Shown one piece after another: positions 35,201 to 45,890 of a stretch of 64,000 nt of DNA. The position numbers were made by a program, and so were the translations under genes. Positions within the stretch are counted from its first letter, which is position 1, and each line of letters opens with the position of its first letter. Where the stretch lies: contig CM060731.1 of assembly GCA_030704615.1 (NCBI GenBank), forward strand, positions 30,502,001-30,566,000, read 5' to 3'. This DNA comes from Takakia lepidozioides. Lineage: Eukaryota; Streptophyta; Takakiopsida; Takakiales; Takakiaceae. The notes under the pieces were generated by a model. The model had not been told where the DNA came from. It worked only from the letters and a program-made list of their open reading frames with translations, and did no database searches.

Positions 35201-36370
35201 CTTTTCCTTCCCCTTCTCCACGACCATCTCCTTCCCCTTCCCCGCTACTTCATCTCTCTCCTTCTCCATCTCCATTCTCTCTCTCTCTCCTCGGCAGCCC
35301 CTTCATTGATGGTAAAAAGGATCTCGGGAGGTCGAGGCCTCTTCTGCTTACCTTTGGTGTTCGGGTCCTTCATGAATACCACGTGCTCTCCCTCATTGGC
35401 AACCCCACTGGACTGCACCAATGAGGCCAGCCATGTTGCTGCCTCCTGAAGACAAATAATCCCTCCAAATTCAAAAAAAGAAACAAACAACAAAGAAAAT
35501 CATGCATGCAAAGGAAAGGATAAAACATGGAACAAGGTGCGACAGTTGTACCTTTGCAAGCTTGTCCGACTCGCCCCCGGTGTCACCCGATGTGGCAGGA
35601 GTCCCCGTTGCCGGATGTGCCCGCTCTATCCCCTCCCGGAGCGCCACTGGAAGTAGATTCCAGATGTGGAGCATAGCCGGCGGCGGCGCCCCATAGTCCA
35701 GGCCCTTCTTTGCTGACCGCTCAGGCTCAGGGGGCGGCATCGCTGATCGGCTAGGCCGCTCCGAACCGGCCCATACCTCCTCCTCTCCCCCCCCCCCCCC
35801 CCCCCAAATGCGTATCAGGGTAGAAGCCCTCACCCGGCTTGACTTCTTCGAGGCACTTCGCTATCTTGGCCACTTCATTGGCCCTCCTCGTCTCCTCCTC
35901 CCTCATCAACAACAATGGGCTAGCAATGGAGGCTTTCAAAGGCCCTTGAACCTGACGTTGGGCCTTGGTAAGTGCAGCCTTTGATGTGGAGGAAGGGGTC
36001 GCTATGGGGGTGATATCCAAAAGTTGCCCTTACCGGGCCCCCAAACGGGTGATGTGCTTGCCAAGGTACATTTCACCCGTCTTGGTGGCCGGGGGTGTGC
36101 TCAACTGAGCATCCGGCTTAGCAACAACCTCCCGAATATGAGAGCTGGCTGAGTCGGCCCCTGACGCATCCAAGATGTGGATAAGAGGGGGGGTACTGGC
36201 CTCGGGGGCAGACGAACCCTCTGGCTGCGGCTGTCAACGGGGCTGGTTAACCGTGAGACGCCCTGGCGCGTCACACGTGCCGGCAGAGCAAACGGATTGT
36301 CCGCCCCTTTCTTTGGGGCAGGGGACTTCTTCTCTTTCCCCATAAGCTGGCACCTGTCATGCAAACCCAC
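34075..36370 (-). CDS. CACTA accessory ORF (TnpA-like position), multi-exon, degraded
   Basis: Minus-strand coding runs from about 36370 to a stop near 34078. It starts with a basic, proline-rich region (KEKKSPAPKKGADNPFALPA). A low-complexity lysine tract follows, encoded by a CTT repeat near 35171-35205. The conserved core reads MKKLAFELALRWFPLHIEWA, then AKRAYARELDHRFPGNWSDT, KDRARQFGGQWKRGPYPNHL and MELHRLANPES. After an intron come VSWDALIAGETDAANRAKFY and ATTIRLDKHESTHKWGAGGS, and finally a Ser/Asp/Glu-rich acidic tail. I do not recognise a named domain with certainty; position and charge suit the second, DNA-binding protein of a CACTA element. A poly-C run near 35790-35806 shifts the frame, and the poly-C could also be a sequencing error. 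Confidence 0.6.
35171..35205. repeat. (CTT)n microsatellite
   Basis: About eleven CTT units in succession lie within the accessory ORF, where on the minus strand they encode a polylysine run. Confidence 0.9.
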
Positions 36371-36469
36371 AAGTTGGCCTCATTAGGAAACAACCTCTAC
36401 ATTCCAGATCAAAAACAAAAAAAACCAAGCATGTCGGGGGCTGAGAGCAGCAAGTGCTCGGGGTTTCGA

Positions 36470-36597
36470 GAGGGGGCAACAAAGAGAAAAGAAAAAGGTG
36501 GGGGGGGAGTGACTGAGCACCACGGGCTCAGTCACCCCCCCCCCCCCCACCCCCCCCCCCCCCACCCCCCCCCCATTTTTTATTTTTTTTGTTTCCT

Positions 36598-36632
<35 letters not shown>
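36470..36632. repeat. Poly-G/poly-C hairpin followed by (TC)n microsatellite
   Basis: A GGGGCAACAAAGAG...GGGGGGGAGTGACTGAGC arm is followed by GCTCAGTCACCCCCCC, so the stretch can fold back on itself. A pure CT run lies near 36600-36631. The same hairpin type stands after LINE copies at 51285 (half only) and 53584. Confidence 0.7.
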
Positions 36633-36633
<1 letters not shown>

Positions 36634-36791
36634 GCTGCTCACAAAATCAAACAAACCACAAGGGAGAGAGGGTGCAGAAAAAGTCAAAAAGATTGTACTC
36701 ATAAGACGTTGTTTGCCGTAGCCTTGTGGCCATTGACCCCGCACCCAGTTTGAGCGGAAATAAAAGGGACAGAACCTGCCTCTGTCAAGGG

Positions 36792-37870
36792 CTAACGTTG
36801 GTAGTAAGACTTACCTTCATATATAGAATTAATCTGGGTTTTCCAGATATCCTCTAGAAATCCCTTCACACAAGCATCAATCTGTCGTGTGTGATTTGCC
36901 CAATAACTAGGCCTCAGGAGGGCCTGGGCTTTTGGTTCAGCCTTGAGACTTTCAAAGTTGGTAACCAGAGGTACATGCACAATTCCCTTGATAGATTTGA
37001 AGAGAGCGTCTCTTTGGTGAGAGAACCCCGGACAGTGTATCAGAAAATGAGTACTGTCTTCAGATTGCCCACACAACGGGCAATTGCACTCTCCCTTTCC
37101 TCTCTGCTTCTGTTTGTTGTTCAAAGGTAGGCTTCCTGCCCTGAGTTTAAATTTCAGTCTAGTGCCGAGAGTGGATAGACCCTTGAGATCATCCAAGATG
37201 TCCTCCCCCATGTCACTGACTAGAAACAAGTTCAGGGAAGTTTTCCGCCTAACTTCATTTTCATCAGACAATCTCATGGCAACAGACATGGCTTTGGACA
37301 CTACAACCTCTAAGTCAGATTTATCAACCCATATTGCAGATCCGTACTCCAAGGCAGGTCTAATAATGCGACAAAGCATGGTTTTCTTAACCTCAGAGTT
37401 GACCCCTCTGCAGAAAAAGTTAAAAAGAGAGTGTGTAGGTACAGATAGGGCATCTTCATTGTTAGCCCTCCTAAGGGCCTCTTCAATGGAGGAACCCTTC
37501 TTTTCCCAAGCACTAACCTCAGTAGTATCATCATCCAGAATCTCCATCAACTTAGAATGGTACTTCTGGATTTTTTCCAACCACTTCCCATTCTTGTTCG
37601 CTGAAATGCCAAGAGCAACCCAATCATCCAGAGCTAAGGTCTCAAGTAAGAAGACAGGCCGGTTATCACCGGCGTCTTCGAAAGCTTCGAATTCCAGCTT
37701 TTGTAAGGTGGCATGGAAGTCACCTGGTTTTAATCTGTGCAAGTGTAGCTTGCACCGCTGGAATTGGAGGCGGTAGGGGCAGCTGATATCCGAGTGCTTT
37801 AAGCTCATCCTTCCATTCAAGCACAGCCTTGCTGGCTTTCTGCCAGGTCAGCCAAAAAACCATGTCAGTA
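36792..37870 (-). pseudogene. LINE ORF2 C-terminal fragment (post-RT region and zinc knuckle)
   Basis: An uninterrupted 342-residue frame from 37820 to 36792. The middle contains KTMLCRIIRPALEYGSAIWV, the conserved post-RT segment of non-LTR retrotransposon ORF2 proteins. The C-terminal part has LPLNNKQKQRGKGECNCPLC, then GQSEDSTHFLIHCPGFSHQR, a CxxC...HxxxxC zinc-binding motif (zf-RVT type). The end reads DIWKTQINSIYEGKSYYQR before a stop. This is the longest and best-kept copy of a family with relatives at 23.5, 43.9/50.8, 52.9 and 53.8 kb. The catalytic RT core and endonuclease are not present here. The methionine start is arbitrary. Confidence 0.8.
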
Positions 37871-38337
37871 TGATACCATGGTGAATCAGAAACAAGAAAA
37901 GAAGATGGTAGATAGTGTGTACAAACACCACTAAGTACACTGGAAAAGGAAGAGAGGGAAGTTATTCACGTCATGTCAAGACATGGACAGGACCCATAAG
38001 GGTCATTGTCAATTAAAGACATAAACAGCCCTAGATATGACACTATCTCACACTTCAAGTCTTGTCAAATCATCCCAAAAGACACCACCCAATCATCCAA
38101 GACAAAACAGGGTGGGAGGGCGGGGTTTGTTCTTGTGTGGGACAATATAAGATATTGTTGTCCCTGTGCATGCTGCAAGCTGGCCTCTTGGTTCAGCCTG
38201 TACACATACCTTACCAGCAGGTCAAGTATTGAAGGAGCACAGAAGTGCCAAGGTTATGCAAGGGGCAAGGTACCATGGTCCAGCCTGCCTTATTACCATT
38301 TCAAGACATGTTTTCACACATACATCTTGGACATGAC

Positions 38338-39172
38338 CAGTGTTGGGCGGTTCTTGCATTTGTGAAGGAACCTTCGGTTCCGGTTCCAAAATTATTTCAA
38401 GAGACGGTTCCGGATCCGGTTCCGGTTTTTTTTTATTGAGCCGGTTTCCGGTCCGGTTCCGGATCCAACTTTTAAACATGGGGGCGGTTCCGGTTACCGG
38501 TTAGTTGCTGATAAAAACCATCGGTTCCGGTTAGGTTCCGGTTCTATTTTAAAAATATATTTGTTTAATTTAATTAGATTTAAAATATTTTATCAGTCCG
38601 GTAGATTAAATAGCAGTGTATTCACATATTTGAACTAAAATCCAACGATTTTGTTAGTTTTCACTAACACAAAAAAACAAACAAAAATACTCTAGATAAA
38701 CTGGTAGAAGAAAATGGGTAAAATTTTATGGGTTGAAAGTACTATTCAGCTACCTGGGCAAGTATTGGCATCTTCAAACATTTTATTAATGAACTTAGCC
38801 AGGATATCATGGAGCTGGAGATTGAACCCAAGATCTCATGGCGCTGAAGCATTGAACATAGAATCTCATGGCCTTCAAGCATTGAACCCAGGATCTCAGG
38901 AGCTTAAGAGCATTAAATAAGTTTTTCCCTGGGCCCACCAGCCCCACCAAGGGGTCAAGAACCAAGAACCGGAACCGGAACCACTTTGGAGCTGGAACCG
39001 CCGGTTCCCACACATGTGGTCGTAGCTGGAACCGCCGGTTCCGGTTCCCACACAATCCCCAATGAGCGGTTCCGGTTTCGGTTCCGGTTCTGCACAGGCG
39101 GGTCCGGTTCCACATAACCGGAACCGGAACCGGCGGTTACCCGGGGCCCAGGCGGGTAACCGCCCAACACTG
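38338..39172. mobile_element. hAT-type non-autonomous element, 835 bp, target duplication GACATGAC
   Basis: The ends are CAGTGTTGGGCGGTT and its complement AACCGCCCAACACTG. An exact 8-bp duplication GACATGAC flanks it (38330-38337 and 39173-39180), diagnostic for hAT. The interior is rich in GGTTCCGGTTCCGG words at both ends in opposite orientation, with an AT-rich middle and no gene. The matching site in the right arm of the inverted repeat lacks it, confirming an insertion. Confidence 0.93.
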
Positions 39173-39794
39173 GACATGACCCACAGGTCGCAACAACCTA
39201 CCTTTTCAGCCATTAATTATGGCAAGTCATGCATCAGCCAAGGCATAAGGACCAGCCTGCAGTTTGTCAGAATCTCAGTATGCCACCAAGCAGTCCAACT
39301 TGAGCAAGATGAAATAAATTCCATATCATTTGTATTCACCCCGAGACATGTGATCATACAAGGTGTCAAGGGAGTGTGAATTCACCCTGTCAAATTGCAG
39401 GTTCAAGACTTGTACAAACAAGTAGAATGAATAGCCGAGATCCAGCCTCTTTTGTATATAAAAAAACCAGATTGCACGTCATAGGCCTGATGTCATGACA
39501 GAGCCAGAACTATAGGTAGGATCCCAATGTAGCTTACCATCCTCATCCTTCAAGAGTTCCATGCTAAAACAGGCAAAGAACACCTTACTATGATCCAGTA
39601 CACATCAGAAGCAGGCCCGAAAAGGAACAGGGCGGTGCCCTATCAAGCTGCCGCCATGACCTTCAAGGCCACCATTTCCATAGACACCCAAAACCGCCAA
39701 AAACATACCACCAAAAACCAGATCCTCTTTGGCCAAAAGAACTTACAACCTAGCTTAATAATCCACAGGCCTTGTTGTTAAAGGTCAAAAGGTA

Positions 39795-39850
39795 GGGTCA
39801 AAACGTAGTCAAAAGGTAGGGTCAAAAGGTAGGATCAAACGGTAGGGTAT
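39795..39850. repeat. Short tandem repeat GTCAAAAGGTAGG
   Basis: Four to five degenerate copies of AGGTAGGGTCAAAA stand in the left arm of the inverted repeat. The right arm (about 43085) has a single copy, so the array expanded after the arms formed. Confidence 0.8.
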
Positions 39851-40347
39851 GGTTTGTATGCAAGCCTCTGGAAACAGGCCAGTTAGGCCGAGCTACGCAT
39901 CGGCGACAGAATGACAAAGGCCAAAACGCAGGCTGTAGCATGCCAAATTAGGGGCAATCGGGTTGAAATCGGGGCTGCAGGCAGCAGCCACTTCTCAGTG
40001 CAAAAACCCACAGGTCTCCTCAGCCCATATCCCAATCTGCATGCTCAAGAAATTTCAAAGTAGGTGAGGATCCTCACCTGGTCCTATCACAAGCCCCCAC
40101 AAAAACCAACAGGTTAGTGAGGATTGTGGAACCCCAGGTGAATCACAGACCCTCACACTTGTCATCGATGTCAACTAAGAAACTCAAAAGCAAGAGAAGG
40201 AGATAAGAACAAGAGAATCCCTAAACTCCAAAGGCACCTTAAGCGATTGGGGAAGAGGGTTATGCGCCATCACACCCGCAGCAGGCCGCCTCCACAAAGC
40301 ACATAAGCAATGAAGCAAAGCAGGCACAATCGCAAGGCATTAGAAAG

Positions 40348-41137
40348 CCCGGGAGAGTCACTCCCTATCACTTGTATAGGACACGTGAGATAAATGGGTA
40401 TTTTGTAGGGAGGTATTACTTTTACTTTGGGTATATTTTTAGTACCCTATAATTACATAATTTTGTAATGGTGATTTTTTGGCATGTTATTTTAATTATA
40501 ATTTTTTATTTCAAACAAATATTAGGCACCCTATATTAATAATACATTTTTTTTTTTACAAGACAAATGAATTTATTATTTGGTTAAAATAAATTCATTT
40601 AAAGCATTCGCATCATCCGCATTCAAAGTATAAACGTTTTGCGCTCTATCGAAAGTCATAGTGACTGAACTAATAATTGAATCTACATCTACTCACTTGT
40701 TGTCGGTATGATCATATTTGAATATAAAATGTCCTCTAGATTTTGAGAAGTAGTTTAATAACACCATAATTGGTGTGGTTGGTCTATTTAGGAGATCAAT
40801 AGGCTGTCGCGATATCCCCCACCTGCTCCCTACCTTCCTTCTCATTTTTTGAATCCTACCTAGCCACTATTTTTTTGTAAGTATTAAGTTCTCCCCTAAG
40901 AGCATGTATATATTTTTGGAATTTTTCATAGATATTTATCTCAACCCTATATTAGTTTAAGAAAAAATTAAAATCAGACATTATTTTAGACCCTATATTA
41001 ATTTAAATTCACTGATCACAATATAATGTACCATTTATTACTTTTAAATGTTTTCTAATTTTTATCTTTTGTGAATAAATTGCACCCTATATATTTTTGC
41101 ACGTCGGTTGGAAATTTTTGGAAGTGACCTCCCCAGG
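40348..41137. mobile_element. AT-rich TIR element, 790 bp, target duplication TTAGAAAG
   Basis: The left end CCCGGGAGAGTCACTCCC and the right end (complement CCTGGGGAGGTCACTTCC) agree at 13 of 18 positions. TTAGAAAG is duplicated exactly on both sides (40340-40347 and 41138-41145). The right arm of the inverted repeat has the uninterrupted site. The interior is AT-rich without a gene. An 8-bp duplication fits hAT, P or Merlin; the termini match none I know. Confidence 0.85.
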
Positions 41138-41375
41138 TTAGAAAGGAGGGAGAGAACTTCCTAGCATAAGTGCTCTTGCTAAGCATAAAAAGCCAGAGGA
41201 GGGAAGATGCCACTGCATTCATAGCGGTGTTTCCCGTTGCAAGAGAGACAAGGCGCCACCTTCGCGCCTCCCCAGGCGCTCGTCCAACATGGGTACGACA
41301 CCACAAACGGGGCAGCCACCGAAACACGTCCGCCATAACACTCTCCTCGCGAGCTCAGAAGCACATCGCATGCTT

Positions 41376-41960
41376 CTGACAGCGGGAGAGACGACATAGG
41401 GTTTTTTGTCCCCCGATTTTTCATCCGCGGATGAAAAACAATAGGACGTATCTGTATTCCTTGATGGATTTCATCCGCAGCAAGGTTGAAAATAGGGTTT
41501 GGGGTAGGGGTTAGGGTTTCCACCGTAATTAATCATAATTAGGGGTAGTAAAGATCAATTGCAGGCCATAATCACGTTATCCATAGACATATCACTTATG
41601 TCAGGATGAAAAAGTAGGGAATATCATCCGTGACAGCGTCTTACCTCCACCTGGGTAATTTTATCATTCCTCACCAGACCATCCGGTATGGATAAAAAGA
41701 GTCAATAAAAGAGGAATGAAAAAAAATATTATCCTGGTAGTTCAACCGGTATGGATGAAAAAATAGGATGATGTTGGCAATCTTCATAGAGGTAATTTTT
41801 TTTCTTCAATGGTCACTCATCCGATATGGATGAGAGTCAATAAAGGATGAATGAAAAAGCCAAAAGAACCATCCTAGAGGTAATTCAGTGTCCATCATGG
41901 TGGCTCATCTGGTATGGATGAAAAAGCTGATAGAGGATGAGAAAACGAGAAGTCAACACT
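41376..41960. repeat. TTTCATCC...GGATGAAA short-palindrome region
   Basis: Words such as TTTTTCATCCGCGGATGAAA (41419), CCGGTATGGATAAAAAG and GGTATGGATGAAAAA recur at 50-110 base spacing with GAGTCAATAAA and GAGGTAATTC between them. A similar style of repeat appears near 51455-51850. Confidence 0.65.
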
Positions 41961-43925
41961 GATAGCAAACTGCCAATTCCCAGTAGAGAGGGAGACAGAG
42001 GGAGAGAGGGGGCACCCACCAACCAGCCCCTGGTATGACATGAGGATGAGGAAGTAGGCCTTTCCAGCCCCTTGGCAAATCTGTCCAGGGGTTAGAAGCT
42101 ACTTTGAAGAGGGAGAATCCTCATGAAGGGGTCTGGTATGCACTCCATTGCAGGGTGAGTGCATACCACACTTCTCCCTCTGTCTCCCTCTCTACTGGGA
42201 ATTGGCAGTTTGCTATCAGTGTTGATTTCTTGTAAATCCTCTATCGGCTTTTTCATCCATACCGGATGAGCCACCAGGATGGACACTGAATTACCTCTAG
42301 GATGGTTCTTTTGGTTTTTTCATTCCTCATTTATTGACTTTCATCCAGACCGGATGAGTCACGATGTGCTTCTGAGCTCGCGGGGAGAGTGTTATGGCGG
42401 ATGTGCTTCAGTGGCTGCCCCGTTTGTGGTGTCATACCCATGCTAAACGAGCGCCTGGGGAGACGCGAAGGCGGTGCCTTGTCTCTCTTGCAGCGGGAAA
42501 CACCGCTGTGAATGCAGTGACATCTTCCCTTCTCTGGCTTTTTAAGTTTAGCAAGGGCACTTGTGCTGGGAAGTATCTCTCCCTCCTTTCTAGTGCCTTG
42601 CGATTGTGCCTGCTTTGCTTCATTGCTTATGTGCTTTGTGGAGGCGGTTTGCTGCGGGTGGTGATGGCGCATAACTTTCTTCCCCAATCGCTTAAGGTGT
42701 CTTTGGAGTTTAAGGATTCTCATGTTCTTATCTTCTTCTCTTGCTTTTGAGTTTCTTAGTTGACATCAATGACAAGTGTGAGGGTCTGTGATTCACCTGG
42801 GGTTCCACAATCCTCACTAATCTGTTGATTTTGTAGGGGTTTGTGATGGGACCAGGTGAGGATCCTCACCTACTTTGAAGTTTCTTGAGCATGCAGATTG
42901 GGATATGGGCTGAGGAGACCTGTGGGTTATTGCGATGTGAGGTGGCTGCCGCCTCCAGCCCCGATTTCAACCCGACTGCTCTTGGTTTGGCATGCTACAG
43001 CCTGTGTTTTGGCCTTTGTCGTTCTGCCGTCAATGCGCAGCTCGGCCTATCTGGCCTGTTTCCTGAGGCCTGCATACAAACCATACCCTACCTTTTGATC
43101 TTTGACAGCAAGGCCTATGGATTATTGAGCTAAATTGTAAGTTCTTTTGGCCAAAGAGGATCTGGTTTTATGGGGGCTGCCTTGGCAGGTTTGGGGCTCT
43201 AAGGATATGGTGGCCTTGAATGTTATGGCGGCAGCCTGATAAGGAACCGAACTACTCCTTTTCGGGCCTGTTTCTTATGTATGATGGATCATAGTGAGGT
43301 GTTCTTTGCAAGCTTTAGCATGGACCTCTTAAAGATGAGGATGGTAAGCTGTAATGGAATCATACCTATAGTTTTGGCCTTGTCATGACATCAGGCCTAT
43401 GACCTGCAATCTGATTCTTCAAGATGCTTGTGTGTACATGTCTTGAATTTGTAATATGACAGGCTGATCTCACATTCCCTTGACGCCTTGTATGATTATA
43501 CAAATGGTATGAAATCTGTTTTATCATGCCCAAGTGGATTAGACATGTCATGATCCTGAAATATTGCAGGTTGGTCCTTATGTTTTGTTTGATGCATGAC
43601 CCTATGCTGATAAGGCAAGGTGTTGCAATCAGTGATTATGACCTTGTCATGACACCAGGCTCGTAACTTGCAATTTTAATGATTCATTGGCCAAGATGGC
43701 CGGATCTCGGGTGTTCAAGATGTGTGCATCCCCTACATGAACAAACCCCGCTTTCCCACCCTGTTTTATCATGACTGATTGAGTGATGTCAATTCATGGG
43801 AAGCTATGACAAGAATGGAAATGTTAGATGGTGCCCTGTTTTGGGCTGTTTATGTCTTTAATTGACAATGACCCTAGTGGGTCTTGTCCATGTCTTGACA
43901 TGACATGAATATCTTCCCTCTCTTT

Positions 43926-44226
43926 TAAGCTCCGACGAGATGAGTTTAAGGTCAGATGGTGGGATTAGCTGCAGCATATGTCCAACACCAGATATCCTAA
44001 GTTAATTGACTCTATATTTTGGAAACAGGACCGCCCACCGACCTGTCTAACAGGCTAAGTCCTGGCAGAAGACAGTAGAAGAAATTCTCAAGGACTTGGA
44101 CCTGGAACCGCAAGTCTTCACCCTGCTGGATAAATCTGACTTAGAGGCTGTAGTGTCCAACCATGTCTGTTGCCTTGAGATTGTCTGATGAAAATGAAAT
44201 TAGGCAAAAAAACTTCCCTGAACTTG
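43926..44226 (+). pseudogene. LINE-family fragment, 5' part of an interrupted copy
   Basis: The plus strand encodes words matching the family (LDKSDLEAVVS, then RLSDENEIR, in shifting frames). It stops within the codons for SLNL at 44226, where the 6,575-bp CACTA-like element starts. The same copy resumes at 50802. Confidence 0.75.
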
Positions 44227-44579
44227 CACAACAACACACCCTATGTAATTTCGACGATTTAGTTTGGCGCTAGCGTTGACTGTTGTCACTTTTGACCGTT
44301 CCAACCATTTTGTAGTCAAAATTTTATATTAAAATATTCGAGGTGCTAGACAACCGTAAAAATTTTGACTGTAGTGAGAGACTTTGACTACCTAAAATGA
44401 GCTGACTGCGACAACCAGTTAAGCAATGGCACGTGTAATAACAATACATAAATTATATAACAATATATATGTGGATAATAAGAAGTAAAAATCTTTAACT
44501 ATTTTTTCACTGACCCAACACATTAACAATAAACTAATCGTGTGCTGGTTAAGGGTAGTGAAACATAACAACTGAAATA

Positions 44580-44815
44580 TCTGAACGAATGATTAACAAA
44601 TGCCTTGCTGGCAGCTATTGGATGAACGTATGAAATGTTAGTGAAACAAAACAAATGTTTATCTGAACAAATGATAAACAAACGCCTTGTTGGCAACTAT
44701 TGGATGAACGTATCAAACATAATTTTTGTGCACTGGATGAACGTATGAATGAATGATAAAGCAAACGCCTTGCTGGCAACTACTGGATGAACGTATGAAC
44801 GAATGATAATGCACT
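44580..44815. repeat. Tandem repeat with TGGATGAACGTATGAA core
   Basis: Three to four units of AACAAATGCCTTGCTGGCAG...CTATTGGATGAACGTATGAA occur with varying length between 44595 and 44805. No coding potential is apparent. Confidence 0.8.
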
Positions 44816-44891
44816 TGGCTCGAATTTAGGGTTGCTACTTGGTGTTTTTGGGGTCTGCATCCAAAGCATCGTGATAGCATCGTGAAAGCTA

Positions 44892-45083
44892 GTGAGCTGT
44901 AGTTTGGAAGTTGCGGGGCTTCTGGAGAGGAGCGGAGGAATGAATACAATCGCAAGGCGGGCTTTGTGTTTAGGGTTTAGAGCTGGCATGAGCGGAAGTA
45001 TAGTGGATGCACGACGAGTGTTTTTCGAAATGCCTGAACGCAATGTAGTCTCGTGGAATGCAATGATGGCAGGATTTTCTTAG
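44892..45083 (+). pseudogene. PPR repeat fragment
   Basis: The frame contains GSIVDARRVFFEMPERNVVS and WNAMMAGFS, the S/L junction of a PLS-type pentatricopeptide repeat, and ends at a stop. Such proteins bind organelle RNA. This piece is too short to function and lies inside the 6.6-kb CACTA-like element. Confidence 0.75.
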
Positions 45084-45144
45084 CAAGGGCATGGGCCGGC
45101 AGGTGCTGATTGCTCTGTGTGTCGGAGCACAAACCGCTGTCTTG

Positions 45145-45890
45145 GAGCACGGAGCAGAGCTGGCATGAGTTGTTTACAGATCCTTCCAGATAGTGGGACA
45201 ACCGCAATCGCAAAGTGTGGCTTTTTCTTAATGTATGATGTGAAGAAGTTTGTCAATCCTGCAAATGTGGGCTCTTGGCTCCTGTTATTACCACGATTTG
45301 GTATTCTTCCTCATGTTTACATGGTTCTTGGGAGAGTCAGCTTGGTCTTAGCAGGCCGTGTTTCAATCTCTGCCCGCTCAGCTGCACCGTGGTGGTTCTC
45401 ACGGACCAATCCGACATTACCTGACTACAGACACAAGCAGCACACACAAGAGGTCCTCTTGGGTTCATGGTCAGACCTGTTTTGCCCTCTCCTCAGACTC
45501 GGCCTTGAATTTGAAGCACGAAGCAGAGCTGGCATGAGTTTTTTTGAAGATCCTTCACGATGGTGCGACAACCGCAATCGCAAGGTGTGGCTTTTTCTTA
45601 ATGTACGATGTGAAGGAGTTTCTCCATCCTGCAAATGTGGGCCCTTGGCTCCTATTAGTAACACGATTTGGTATTCTTCCTGATGTTTTCAAGGTTCTTG
45701 GGAGAGTTAGCTTGGTCTTAGCATGTCGTCTTTCAATCTCTGCCTGCTCAGCTGCACCGTGGTGGTTCTCACAGACCAATCCGACAATACCTGACTACAG
45801 ACACAAGCAGCACACACAAGAGGTTCTTTGGGTTGATGGTTGGTCAAATCCTCCATGGGTCATGACACAAGGTCAAGGTCGACAATGTGG
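45145..45890. repeat. Two-copy tandem duplication, ~372-bp unit
   Basis: Copy 1 begins near 45145 and copy 2 near 45517; both carry GCAGAGCTGGCATGAGTT and GTGTGGCTTTTTCTTAATGT and stay similar to CACACACAAGAGGT. Each copy has an open frame with different indels, so if it was coding it no longer is. Family not recognised. Confidence 0.85.

Larger units (their letters stand above)
37945..43925. repeat. Large interrupted inverted repeat
   Basis: The arms pair from the outside in: ATGTCAAGACATGGACAGGA (about 37975) with its near-complement near 43890; AATTAAAGACATAAACAGCC (38016) with GGCTGTTTATGTCTTTAATT (43845). Deeper, CGCAAGGCATTAGAAAG (40331) pairs with CTTTCTAGTGCCTTGCG (42588), CGAGCTCAGAAGCACATCG (about 41349) with CGATGTGCTTCTGAGCTCG (42364), and CAAACTGCCAATTCCCAGTA (41967) with TACTGGGAATTGGCAGTTTG (about 42194). 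The spacer is about 42007-42167. The left arm is longer because of insertions at 38338-39172, 40348-41137 and about 41376-41810. LINE sequence points outward from both arms. Confidence 0.85.

Noticed and set aside
35064-35449. Plus-strand Phe/Leu/Ser-rich frames
   Set aside because: They are the antisense of the lysine-rich CTT-repeat part of the accessory transposon ORF.
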